This document shows positions 31,782 to 40,508 of a stretch of 64,000 bases of DNA, piece by piece (within the stretch, counting starts at the first letter, position 1; each line of letters starts with the position of its first letter). The notes below the pieces were generated by a model. The model had not been told where the DNA came from and made no database searches. It saw only the letters and a list, made by a program, of their open reading frames with translations. The stretch comes from Hyphomicrobium_A sp963722495. Its GTDB lineage: Bacteria; Pseudomonadota; Alphaproteobacteria; Rhizobiales; Hyphomicrobiaceae. The position numbers and the translations under genes were made by a program. The stretch covers positions 1 through 64,000 of the forward strand of contig CAVRND010000014.1 of assembly GCA_963722495.1 (NCBI GenBank). Direction: 5' to 3'.

Positions 31782-32630
31782 GCACGCTCATCGACTTCGT
31801 CACGGTGCCGCTGAGCTACGGCTTCATGCAGCGCGCGCTCGTGGTCGCGGTGCTGGTCGGCGCCGTCTGCGCGGTGCTGTCCTGCTATCTGGTGCTCAAG
31901 GGCTGGTCGCTGATGGGCGACGCCATCTCGCACGCGGTGCTGCCGGGCATCGTCATCGCCTTCGTGCTCGGCCTGCCGCTGGCGGTCGGCGCCTTCGCCG
32001 CCGGCCTCGGCTGCGCCGTGGCGACCGGCTACCTCAAGGAGAACAGCCGGGTGAAGGAGGACACGGTGATGGGCATCGTGTTCTCGGGCATGTTCGGCTT
32101 CGGCCTCGTGCTGTTCACCAAGGTCGAGACCGACCAGCATCTGAACCACATCCTGTTCGGCAACATGCTGGGCGTGACCGCGCGCGATCTCGTCGAGACC
32201 GGCATCGTCGCCGGCGGCACGCTGCTCGTCGTCCTCGTCAAGCGCCGCGACCTGCTGCTCTACTGCTTCGATCCGCAGCACGCGCGCGCCATCGGCCTGC
32301 CCGTGCGCGCGCTGCACTACGGCCTGCTGGTGCTGCTTGTCGCTGACCATCGTCGCGTCGCTGAAGGCCGTCGGCATCATCCTGGTCGTGGCGATGCTCA
32401 TCGCGCCCGGCGCCATCGCCTACCTGCTCAGCAACCGCTTCGAGCGCATGCTGGTCATTGCCGCCGCCGTCGCCATCGGCTCGAGCGTCGTCGGCACCCT
32501 CGTGAGCTTCCACATCGACGGCGCGACCGGCCCTTGCATCGTGCTGATCCAGATGGCGGTGTTCCTACTGGCATTTCTCTTTGCTCCCCGCTCCGGCCTG
32601 CTGCGCCGCGCACCTGCGGCGTCGCTCTGA
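31778..32630 (+). CDS. sitD: Manganese/iron ABC transporter permease, second subunit (one frameshift)
   Basis: About 284 residues, paralogous to SitC. It starts MSTLIDFVTVPLSYGFMQRA with GGAG 8 bases upstream of ATG 31778. The family blocks LVLKGWSLMGDAISHAVLPG, KENSRVKEDTVMGIVFSGMF and VAMLIAPGAIAYLLSNRFER are present. A single shift near 32340 splits the last two helices. The stop is TGA 32628–32630, with tRNA-Gly immediately downstream on the other strand. SitC and SitD form the heterodimeric channel in the inner membrane. Confidence 0.88.
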
Positions 32631-32662
32631 GCGCACCCACCGAAGTCCTGCCGGGGAGGCTA

Positions 32663-32736
32663 TGGAGCGGGCGACGGGAATCGAACCCGTATATTCAGCT
32701 TGGGAAGCTGACGTTCTACCACTGAACTACGCCCGC
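32663..32736 (-). tRNA. tRNA-Gly (anticodon CCC)
   Basis: The minus strand folds as a full cloverleaf of 74 bases. The acceptor stem GCGGGCG pairs with CGCCCGC, the D arm contains TTCAGTGGTAGAAC, the anticodon stem TCAGC/GCTGA closes the loop TTCCCAA with anticodon CCC, and the T arm is CGGGTTCGATTCCCG. The discriminator is T and CCA is encoded at 32665–32663. It reads glycine codon GGG. It ends 32 bases from the sitD stop on the opposite strand. Confidence 0.96.
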
Positions 32737-32805
32737 GCTCAGGATGGCTGTAGCACGGGCCGGCCCCCGGCGAAAAGCCAAGGCGCGCCGGCCCGCACAG
32801 ATGTC

Positions 32806-33189
32806 TCAGGGCTTGCCTTTGACCAAAGCGTCGCGGATCTCCTTCAGGTAGATTTCCGACTGGCTCGGGCCAGGCTCGGCGGCGGGCGCGGGCTTGCGCA
32901 CCATGTTGATGCCCTTGATGAGGAAGAACAGCGCGATCGCCGTGATCAGGAACTGAATTATGGCGTTGAGGAACAGGCCGTACTTGATCTCCACCAATTC
33001 GACCGGGGTAACGGCCAGGTTCGAGAAGTTCACGCCGGCCGTCACGTAGCCGATGATCGGCATCATGATGTTGGCGACGAGGGTCGCGACGATGGGCGTG
33101 AAAGCGGCGCCGATAATGACGCCGATGGCGAGGTCGATGACGTTGCCCTTCATGGCGAAATTCTTGAATTCTTCCCACGTCTGCTTCAT
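32806..33189 (-). CDS. mscL: Large-conductance mechanosensitive channel
   Basis: Intact 127-residue MscL. The N-terminal amphipathic helix (MKQTWEEFKNFAMKGNVIDL) is followed by TM1 with the pore-lining GVIIGAAFTPIVATLVANIM, a periplasmic loop, TM2 (NAIIQFLITAIALFFLIKGI) and a charged C-terminal helix. GGGAG precedes ATG 33189. The homopentamer opens on membrane tension to release solutes during hypo-osmotic shock. Confidence 0.95.
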   Translation of the reverse strand: MKQTWEEFKNFAMKGNVIDLAIGVIIGAAFTPIVATLVANIMMPIIGYVTAGVNFSNLAVTPVELVEIKYGLFLNAIIQFLITAIALFFLIKGINMVRKPAPAAEPGPSQSEIYLKEIRDALVKGKP

Positions 33190-33397
33190 TGGCGGCTCCC
33201 TCGGCTGTGACGGCGGCTCGGACCCGTCTTTCGGCATCCGGCGGCGAAGCTTAAGCGAAGAAAAGCCAGCACAAAACCGGTCTTGAGGGGTAGGCCGCAG
33301 CCCTCCCGCCATATATGCGTCGCACTGTTGGCATGTACGTGATTTGCTGCGCCGGGTGCACCTGGGCGGCAACGGGGACGAGGGAGCTGCGACGATC

Positions 33398-33658
33398 ATG
33401 ATGGAGCGCAAGGAGCGCAAGCCGTACTGGCGGCACACCAAGTGGCAGATGCTGGCCAGCGTCGTGCCGTTTCTGGTGCTGATCATCGTGCTGCCGTTGT
33501 ACGCAGACAGCCTCAATACGGAACGCTTCCTGGGCTTCCCACTAGGCTACTTCCTCAGCGCCCACGGCATCGCCATCGTCGCCATCTTCACGGTGGGCAG
33601 CTTCGTCAACCGCCAGGACGCCATCGATCACTGGCACGGCGCGCACGAGGACAATTGA
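33398..33658 (+). CDS. DUF4212-type small subunit of sodium:solute symporter
   Basis: 86 residues with two membrane helices: WRHTKWQMLASVVPFLVLII and GFPLGYFLSAHGIAIVAIFT. The arrangement and the tail (VNRQDAIDHWHGAHEDN) fit the DUF4212 family of small membrane proteins that precede SSS-family symporters. GAGGGAG lies about 11 bases before ATG 33398. The large subunit starts 22 bases downstream. The role is presumed to be assembly or stability of the symporter. Confidence 0.82.
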   Translation: MMERKERKPYWRHTKWQMLASVVPFLVLIIVLPLYADSLNTERFLGFPLGYFLSAHGIAIVAIFTVGSFVNRQDAIDHWHGAHEDN

Positions 33659-33680
33659 AGCGACGGCCGGATCCCACAGC

Positions 33681-35516
33681 ATGTCGCTGACCTCACGCAC
33701 CCGCTTCGTCAATCCGCGGCTCGGCACCTACTTCGGCATCTTCGCGAGCGCGCTGGCCGGGCTCGTCATGCTGCTGCTCATCTTCGAGCAGCTCGGCACG
33801 TCCGATTCCATCCTGCGCTGGGCGATGCTGCTCGGGCCGCTGGTGCTCTACGCCGCCATCGGCCTGTGCGTGCCGACGCAGGAGCCGCTTGAGTTCTTCG
33901 CCGCCGGACGGCGCGTGCCCGCGGGCTATACCGGGCTCGGCATCGGCGTCGCCGCGCTGGGCGCCACCGGCATGGTCGCCATTACAGGCGTGTTCTTCCT
34001 CATCGGCTTCGACGCGCTGTGCCTGATGATCGGCGGACTCGCCGGCTTCGTGATCATGTCGGTGATGCTGGCGCCGTTCTTCCGCAAGTTCGGCACCTTC
34101 ACCGTGCCGAGCTATCTCGGCCGCCGCTTCGAGAGCAAAACCGTGCGGCTGTTGTCGGCCGCCTTGCTGGCCGTGCCGGCGCTGTTGATGCTCGCTGCCG
34201 AGCTCCGCATGGGCGCCTTTGCCGCCGGTTGGCTCGTGGGGCAGCCGCAAGGCCTGATGATCATCGTGCTGGTCGCCGCCTTCATTGCATCGGTGGTGCT
34301 TGGCGGCATGCGCTCGCTGACCTGGTCGGGGAGCGCCCAGGCCATTGCGGCCGTGCTGGCGCTGATCGTGCCGGTCGCCATCGTCGCCGTCATGGTGACC
34401 AACTTTCCGCTGCCCCAGCTGACCAACGGGCCTTTGTTGCGCGCTCTGATGCACAGCGAGGCGGCGCAGCGCCTCGCCATCGTTGACGCGCCCAGCCTCG
34501 GCTTCGCGTTGCCGAGCGACGGCGTCGGCCACATCGTGAAGCGCTTCACCGTGCCGTTCGGGGCTATCGGCCCGGCCGCCTTTGTCGTCGCCATGCTGAC
34601 GGTGATGGCGGGCGTTGCCTCCTCGCCGTGGCTCATCCCACGCGTGACCATGACGCCCGGCGTCTATGAGACGCGCAAGTCGCTTGGCTGGGCGACGGTG
34701 TATTTCGCTCTCATAATGCTCACGGCGGCGGCGGTGTCCGTCTACATGCGCGACTTCCTGATGGATCTCGTCAAGGGCGGCCCCCATGCAACGCTGCCCG
34801 AGTGGATGCAGCACCTGGTGCAGCTCGGATTTGTTTCGGTCGATACGGCCGCAGGGGCGCTGAGCTTCACCAGCTTTGGCTTCGTGCGCGACAGTGTGCT
34901 TCTGAGTCTGCCCGTGGCAGCCGGGCTGCCAAGCGTGTTCGTCTATTTTGCTGCGACCGGCATCGTCGCCGCTGCGCTCGTCGGCGCCGGAGCGGCGGCG
35001 AGCGCGCTCGGCAACGTCCTCGCCGAGGATGTCGTCAACGGCATGTCCTGGGAGCCGTTGCCACGAACCGGCCGCGTGCACATGGGGCGGCTGGCCATCG
35101 CCGGCGCCGCTGTGCTCGGCGGCGTCATCGCGCTGATTGCACCGACCGATCCGCTGCGCCTGCTGCTGTGGTCGCTGGCGCTCAGTGGCTCGACCTTCTT
35201 TCCGGTGCTTGCCCTGTCGATCTGGTGGAAGCGCATGAACGCATTCGGCGCCATCGCCGGCATGAGCTGCGGATTTGCTGTCGCCGTGTTGACCATTATG
35301 GCCGGCGAAGCGAACATCCTCGGCCTCGATGGCGCCCTGGCCGGCATCCTCGGGTTGCCGGCCGGCGCTTTGGGTGCACTGCTCGCCAGTATCGCGACGC
35401 CGGGACCGAGCCGCAGCGTGCTGGAGCTGGTGCGCGAAATCCGCATCCCCGGCGGCGAGGTCATCTACGACCGCGAGATGCGGCTGTTGCGGTTGAAGAA
35501 CCGCGAGCGCACGTAG
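33681..35516 (+). CDS. Sodium:solute symporter (SSS family), large subunit
   Basis: Intact 611-residue membrane protein with about 13 helices. The segment EFFAAGRRVPAGYTGLGIGV corresponds to the SSS signature near TM1–2, and GTFTVPSYLGRRFESKTVRL matches the 'VPEYL..RF' block. It is of the acetate/ActP-like subgroup that pairs with a DUF4212 protein, here directly upstream. The C-terminus is cytoplasmic (GGEVIYDREMRLLRLKNRER). The likely substrate is a small carboxylate such as acetate; this is inference from the subgroup. Confidence 0.88.
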   Translation: MSLTSRTRFVNPRLGTYFGIFASALAGLVMLLLIFEQLGTSDSILRWAMLLGPLVLYAAIGLCVPTQEPLEFFAAGRRVPAGYTGLGIGVAALGATGMVAITGVFFLIGFDALCLMIGGLAGFVIMSVMLAPFFRKFGTFTVPSYLGRRFESKTVRLLSAALLAVPALLMLAAELRMGAFAAGWLVGQPQGLMIIVLVAAFIASVVLGGMRSLTWSGSAQAIAAVLALIVPVAIVAVMVTNFPLPQLTNGPLLRALMHSEAAQRLAIVDAPSLGFALPSDGVGHIVKRFTVPFGAIGPAAFVVAMLTVMAGVASSPWLIPRVTMTPGVYETRKSLGWATVYFALIMLTAAAVSVYMRDFLMDLVKGGPHATLPEWMQHLVQLGFVSVDTAAGALSFTSFGFVRDSVLLSLPVAAGLPSVFVYFAATGIVAAALVGAGAAASALGNVLAEDVVNGMSWEPLPRTGRVHMGRLAIAGAAVLGGVIALIAPTDPLRLLLWSLALSGSTFFPVLALSIWWKRMNAFGAIAGMSCGFAVAVLTIMAGEANILGLDGALAGILGLPAGALGALLASIATPGPSRSVLELVREIRIPGGEVIYDREMRLLRLKNRERT

Positions 35517-35544
35517 CGGTAGCGACCAGCATCGGAACGCGCCC

Positions 35545-36519
35545 ATGACCATGCACGAGCGGCTGACGCTCTATCCGCCTATCGAGCCGTACCGCACCGG
35601 CGTGATGGATGTCGGTGACGGCCACACGATGTACTTCGAGGAATGCGGCAACCCGCGCGGCCAGCCGGTGCTGCTTGTGCACGGGGGGCCGGGCGGCGGC
35701 TCCAACCCGACCATGCGCCGCTTCCATGATCCCAGCCACTACCGCATCATCCTGTTCGACCAGCGTGGCTGCGGCCGCTCGACGCCGAACGCGTCGATCG
35801 AGGCGAATACAACCTGGCACCTCGTCGCCGACATGGAGCGGTTGCGCGAGGCGCTCCACATCGAGCGCTGGCAGCTGTTCGGCGGCTCGTGGGGATCGAC
35901 CCTGGCGCTGGCTTATGCCGAGGTGCATCCCGAGCGCGTGACCAGCCTCATCCTGCGCGGCATCTTCCTCGTGCGCCGCGCGGAGCTCGAATGGTTCTAC
36001 CAGCAGGGCTGCAGCTGGATCTATCCGGACGCCTTCGCGGCGTACGAGAGCGTGATCCCACCGGCCGAGCGCGGCGACATGATCAGCGCCTACCACAAAC
36101 GGCTGACCGACCCAGACCCGCAGGTGCGGCTCAACGCGGCGAAGGCGTGGAGCGTCTGGGAGGGATCGACCCTGTCGCTGCTGCAGGACCCCGAGCGCAT
36201 GCGCAACTTCGGCGCTGACGCCTACGCCATCGCCTTCGCGCGCATCGAGTGCCACTACTTCGTCAATGCCGGCTTCTTTGCCAGCGACGGGCAGCTGCTC
36301 ACCGATGCCGTACGCCTGCGCGACATCCCCGGCACCATTATCCACGGTCGCTATGACGTAGTGACCCCGGTGAAAAACGCCTGGGACCTCAAGGCGGCGT
36401 GGCCGAGTGCCGAGCTGCGCATCGTCGCTGACGCCGGCCACGCCATGAGCGAGCCGGGTATCACCCACGAGCTCGTATCGGCAACTCGCCGCTATCGGAG
36501 CGACCGGACCGGCGCCTAG
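35545..36519 (+). CDS. pip: Prolyl aminopeptidase-type alpha/beta hydrolase
   Basis: Intact 324 residues. The S33 family markers are clear: the oxyanion-hole segment LLVHGGPGGGSNPTMRRFHD, FDQRGCGRSTPNA, and the nucleophile elbow LFGGSWGSTLALAYAEVHPE with Ser. The catalytic Asp is in HGRYDVVTP and the His in ADAGHAMSEP. There is no signal peptide, so it is cytoplasmic. The family releases N-terminal proline from peptides. Its last bases overlap the yjbQ stop on the other strand. Confidence 0.9.
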   Translation: MTMHERLTLYPPIEPYRTGVMDVGDGHTMYFEECGNPRGQPVLLVHGGPGGGSNPTMRRFHDPSHYRIILFDQRGCGRSTPNASIEANTTWHLVADMERLREALHIERWQLFGGSWGSTLALAYAEVHPERVTSLILRGIFLVRRAELEWFYQQGCSWIYPDAFAAYESVIPPAERGDMISAYHKRLTDPDPQVRLNAAKAWSVWEGSTLSLLQDPERMRNFGADAYAIAFARIECHYFVNAGFFASDGQLLTDAVRLRDIPGTIIHGRYDVVTPVKNAWDLKAAWPSAELRIVADAGHAMSEPGITHELVSATRRYRSDRTGA

Positions 36520-36986
36520 CCGCCGCTGAGCGTGCCGATGTAGTGCAGCACGACTTCGCGCCGGTGCGGCCGGTCGCGATGCTCGACGACGTAGATGCCC
36601 TGCCAAGTGCCGAGCACCATCCGGGCCGCCTGCACCGGGATGGATAGTGACGTCGCCGTCAGTGCCGACTTGATGTGCGCCGGCATATCGTCCGGACCCT
36701 CGACATCGTGGACATAGGCGCGATCGCGCGGGGCCAGCCGCTCCAGCGCGTCGAGCAGGTCGGTGTGCACGTCGGGGTCGGCGTTCTCCTGGATCAGCAG
36801 CGACGCCGAGGTGTGGCGGATGAAGAGGGTCAGCAGCCCGTCGCCGGCGCCGATCCGGTCGAGCCAGGCCCGCACCGCCGCGGTCTGATCAGTCAGTCCG
36901 GGGCCTCTCGTCTCGACGCTCAGCGTCTCGAATGCCTGTCCGATAGCGCCTTTCAGGGGGGGGCCGGGGGTCGTCGTCTCCGTCAT
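36516..36986 (-). CDS. yjbQ: YjbQ/UPF0047 family protein
   Basis: Intact 156 residues. Family motifs TLFIRHTSASLLIQENADPD, HIKSALTATSLSIPV and VLGTWQGIYVVEHRDRPHRR are present. GAGG lies 7 bases before ATG 36986. Members have been described as secondary thiamine-phosphate synthase-like, but the physiological role is unsettled. It converges with pip, overlapping by 4 bases, and is divergent from the PodJ-like gene. Confidence 0.9.
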   Translation of the reverse strand: MTETTTPGPPLKGAIGQAFETLSVETRGPGLTDQTAAVRAWLDRIGAGDGLLTLFIRHTSASLLIQENADPDVHTDLLDALERLAPRDRAYVHDVEGPDDMPAHIKSALTATSLSIPVQAARMVLGTWQGIYVVEHRDRPHRREVVLHYIGTLSGG

Positions 36987-37228
36987 CGTCAGCCTCGTCG
37001 TGCGAGCCGCCGCGCGTCCGATAACGCCGCCGGCCCGAAGCAGCATGCACCTTTTGCCGCTAATTGCGTCCGAAAGTGCGATTTTTACCCGCCGCTTAAC
37101 CCGGCGTTTACCGCGACTCGCAAACCCTGGGGATGAGCGAATTCACGTTTACGCGCGTCCCGATTCGGCAACAGCCGCATCAGAGCCAACGGCCCAGGCG
37201 GGCCATCGACCAGCGCCAAGGGATTGAG

Positions 37229-40200
37229 ATGTCGAACCAGGCCTACAACGAAAACTATGGCGCGCGCGCCGATGCGGGCATGGCTTCGAACGAGCCGTCC
37301 CAGACGGGCATGCTGGATCAGATGCGTGACCGGCTTGCTTCGCTGAGCGACGAGGCGCGGTCGATCCGCTCGCAGGTCCCGCACGAGTTCGAGCCGGACA
37401 TCGTGCGCATTCAGGCGCAGATGCAACGTCTCGGCGAGCGCCTGCACGATCTCGGCCGCGGCGCCCTCGTCCCCTACAAGACGGGGCAGCAGGACAGCCC
37501 CCCGCAGATGAAGACGATTCGCTACGTCACCGAAGAGGACGTCCGGGTGGCGCGCGTGTCGCCCGACGAGGTCATTCTGCTTGGCGCCCCCGGCTCGGCT
37601 AAGCGCGCCGCGGACAACATCAATCCCTGGGACGATGCTGCGGCTAAGGCCCTCGTCGAGCTGTACGAATCCGAGGTCTATGCCTCGCATCGCCGCGAGC
37701 CCCGCGCCGACAAGTCCTCCACGCGCGAGCGCATGCCGGCCCCGTCCGGCCGCACGCAGCAGACCTCGCAGCAGGCCCTCTACGTCGCTGCCACGACGAG
37801 CACTCAGACCGGCATGATGACCGACGCGTCGCAGATCGGCGCCGCGTGGTTGCGCGATGGACACCAGCTATCTCGACCAGCGCTTTGCCGACATCGCCGC
37901 CCGCATCGAGCAGTCGCTCGCCAAGATGCGCCCCGAGAACGCGCTCATGTCGCTCGGCCGCCGCTTCGATTCGCTCGAGACGCAGCTCAACGCGGTGCTC
38001 GGCCACGTCGCGACGCGCGCCGATCTCGAGGAGATGCGCGCCGCCGAGGCTCAGATCGAGGACATCGGCAACCAGCTCAACCAGTTCCGCCGCCAACTCG
38101 CCCGCCTCGACGTGATCGATGCCCACCTCGGCACGCTTACCTCGCAGCTGTCGGACGAGCGGCTGACGCGCCTGTTCAACGAGGGCGTGCAGGTCACCGC
38201 CGATGTCGGCCGGCTCGACGCTATCGACGCCCAGCTGCGCATGATCGCTGTGCAGCTTTCAGACGAGCGCCTGTCGGGTCTCGTCAGCCGCAGCTCTGCG
38301 CGCGACGACTACGAGGATCTCGCCAACTCGGCCGCGTTGCGCGCCGCCGCCAACTTCGCCGATGGCAACTTCACCAGTGCCCAGTCGCGCGACATCGGCG
38401 AAGTGCGCGGCATGCTCGAGAGCCTGATCAACGAGCGCCGCCACAACGACGAAAACAACGCCAGCATGCTGGAGACGATGCAGCAGGCGATCATTCGCGT
38501 GCTGGACCGCATCGACGCGCTGGAGATCACGCAGCAGGCCGCGCCTGCGATTGCCGCCGCTCCCGCCCCGGCGTCTGCTCCCGTTCGCTACGAGATGCCG
38601 GCTCTCGCCGCCCACTACCAGTCGGCAGCGCCGGCAATGGCTTCCCCGCATCCGCAGCGGCGTCGCTGGACGACCTCGTGCCGCCGACGGCGCGCGTCTA
38701 TGCCGAAATGCCCCCAGTCGAGGATCACTCGGACTTCCTTCCCGCGGAGGCGGAGGCTTCCGAGGACGCCGACATCCACGCCTACCACCAGGATGCCGAG
38801 CTCGAGCATGCTCCGCCGCGCTTGCCCGTCTACACAACGGCCAGCTTCGACCTGGAAGCCGCCTTCTCCCGCTCGCGCGACGCTGAGGCCGAGGCCTTCG
38901 GCGAGCCGCAGCCGCAGAAGCGCTCGATGGAAGTGCTGCGCCACGACTTCATCGCCGATGCGCACCGCGCCAAGCTGAAAGCGGCCGCCAAGCCGGACGC
39001 GTCGGGCCTCGACAGCGACCTGCGCGCCGGCGAGCTTTCGGTGCACCCTAAGGACGTGCCGTCGAAGCCGCGTGGCCGCCGTTCGATCTTCTCCTTTCGC
39101 TCGCAGAAAGTGGCGATGAGCCTCCTCGTGCTGCTGGCGGCGATCCCGGCGGCGATCTTCTTCATGCCGCGTACCGCCCCGCAGCAGATCGAGGCCGTCC
39201 CCGCCGCTATCCAAGTGCCGCTGTCTCAGCAACAGCAGGAAGAAGCCGCTCCTGCCATGGCTCCGCCGGCAAATGTCGCGCCCGAAATGCCCGGCGCTAC
39301 CGACGCCGTGCCGCCGGCCATGATGCCGCCGAAGCAGACCAAGCAGGTCGTGCCGCCGCTGGAGAAGGGCGAGTACGAGGACGTCAATGCCGGCGATCCG
39401 GTCGACACCGCCTCGCTACCCGGCATCCAGATGCAGGACAACGACGCCACCGGCGCCCAGCTTGCCCAGCTCAACGAGCAGGCGCGCATGGCCTATCTCT
39501 CTGGTCAGCTCGGCGCCGCAGCGGCCCATGCGACGCCCGCTTCGCTGATGGAAGAGCATGTCCTTCGCCGCAACGGCGCCGGCTCTGCCGAAGTCGCCGA
39601 CGACGAGGTCACTCCGGCCAACGATGGGTCGAAGTTGCCGCCGGCGACCGTCGGTCCCTTCTCGCTGCGCATCGCGGCCGCCAAGGGCGACGCTTCGGCG
39701 CAGTTCGAGGTCGCCTCGCGCCTCGCCGAAGGCAAAGGTCTCGACCAGGATCTCAAGGAAGCCGCGCAGTGGTATCAGCGCGCGGCGGCCAGCGGCTTTG
39801 CCATGGCGCAGTTCCGCCTCGGCACGCTGTATGAGCGCGGCCTCGGCGTGAAGCGCGACGCGGAGCGCGCCCAAGTCTGGTACGAGCGCGCCGCTGCGCA
39901 GGGTAACGTAAAGGCTATGCACAACCTTGCGGTGCTCGCCGCCTCGCGCAACCCCAAGGGCGACTACGAGACCGCTGCCCGCTGGTTCACCGCCGCGGCC
40001 GAGCATGGCCTCGCCGACAGCCAGTACAATCTCGCCGTGCTGTACGAAAACGGCATGGGCGTCTCCAAGGACGCGCAGAAGTCCTACATGTGGCTGCTGC
40101 TGGCCGCCAAGCAGGGCGACAAGGACGCCGCGGCGCGCCGCGATACCGTGAAGCCGAAGATGAGTGCCGCCAATCTAGCTGCCGCCCAGGAGCAGGCCGC

Positions 40201-40270
40201 CGAGTGGCATGCCAAGCCGATGCAGAACATGGCCAACGATGCGCGCTTTCGCCGGCCAGGCCTGGCGTGA
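37229..40270 (+). CDS. PodJ-like polarity protein with Sel1 repeats (two frameshifts)
   Basis: About 1,010 residues. The cytoplasmic N-terminal ~620 residues hold charged, heptad-like stretches (e.g. DSLETQLNAVLGHVATRADL; ALRMIAVQLSDERL-type repeats), consistent with coiled coil. One membrane helix follows at about residues 628–650 (KVAMSLLVLLAAIPAAIFFM), then an Ala/Pro-rich linker and four Sel1-type repeats from about residue 810 (e.g. EAAQWYQRAAASGFAMAQFR). Two opposite shifts near 37853 and 38640 displace the middle. ATG 37229 is preferred over 37133: AAGGGA lies 6 bases upstream. Caulobacter PodJ has the same order plus a peptidoglycan-binding C-terminus, absent here. A polar scaffold role is inferred. 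Confidence 0.8.
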   Translation: MSNQAYNENYGARADAGMASNEPSQTGMLDQMRDRLASLSDEARSIRSQVPHEFEPDIVRIQAQMQRLGERLHDLGRGALVPYKTGQQDSPPQMKTIRYVTEEDVRVARVSPDEVILLGAPGSAKRAADNINPWDDAAAKALVELYESEVYASHRREPRADKSSTRERMPAPSGRTQQTSQQALYVAATTSTQTGMMTDASQIGAAWLRDGHQLSRPALCRHRRPHRAVARQDAPRERAHVARPPLRFARDAAQRGARPRRDARRSRGDARRRGSDRGHRQPAQPVPPPTRPPRRDRCPPRHAYLAAVGRAADAPVQRGRAGHRRCRPARRYRRPAAHDRCAAFRRAPVGSRQPQLCARRLRGSRQLGRVARRRQLRRWQLHQCPVARHRRSARHAREPDQRAPPQRRKQRQHAGDDAAGDHSRAGPHRRAGDHAAGRACDCRRSRPGVCSRSLRDAGSRRPLPVGSAGNGFPASAAASLDDLVPPTARVYAEMPPVEDHSDFLPAEAEASEDADIHAYHQDAELEHAPPRLPVYTTASFDLEAAFSRSRDAEAEAFGEPQPQKRSMEVLRHDFIADAHRAKLKAAAKPDASGLDSDLRAGELSVHPKDVPSKPRGRRSIFSFRSQKVAMSLLVLLAAIPAAIFFMPRTAPQQIEAVPAAIQVPLSQQQQEEAAPAMAPPANVAPEMPGATDAVPPAMMPPKQTKQVVPPLEKGEYEDVNAGDPVDTASLPGIQMQDNDATGAQLAQLNEQARMAYLSGQLGAAAAHATPASLMEEHVLRRNGAGSAEVADDEVTPANDGSKLPPATVGPFSLRIAAAKGDASAQFEVASRLAEGKGLDQDLKEAAQWYQRAAASGFAMAQFRLGTLYERGLGVKRDAERAQVWYERAAAQGNVKAMHNLAVLAASRNPKGDYETAARWFTAAAEHGLADSQYNLAVLYENGMGVSKDAQKSYMWLLLAAKQGDKDAAARRDTVKPKMSAANLAAAQEQAAEWHAKPMQNMANDARFRRPGLA

Positions 40271-40316
40271 CGGCAGCCGCCGCGGCTGATCGAATTTCGA
40301 CTGAGAACGAACTAAG

Positions 40317-40350
40317 GTGCGCTGCGGAGACGCGGCGCACTTTTCGTTTT
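40317..40350 (+). terminator. Rho-independent terminator after PodJ-like gene
   Basis: A 10-bp stem GTGCGCTGCG (40317–40326) pairs with CGCGGCGCAC (40331–40340), including one G–T pair, around a GAGA tetraloop, and is followed by TTTTCGTTTTT. This is a good intrinsic terminator 47 bases after the stop codon. Confidence 0.78.
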
Positions 40351-40508
40351 TGCGAACCCGTATTTTTACTTCCTCGCGTATCCTTCGCACATCGCCCCAC
40401 CTCTTGCCTTGACACAGCGTGCGGTGTCGGAGCATCAGGCGCCTGTCGGCAGGAACGTTGCGCATACCCGTCGAGGGCGCGCGAAGGATTAGTCCGCTAG
40501 CGAAACTG

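Noticed and set aside
33693..35552. A 619-codon minus-strand frame opposite the sodium symporter
   Set aside because: Its product is rich in His, Arg, Gln and Gly with no fold-like pattern, typical of the antisense of a GC-rich membrane protein gene.
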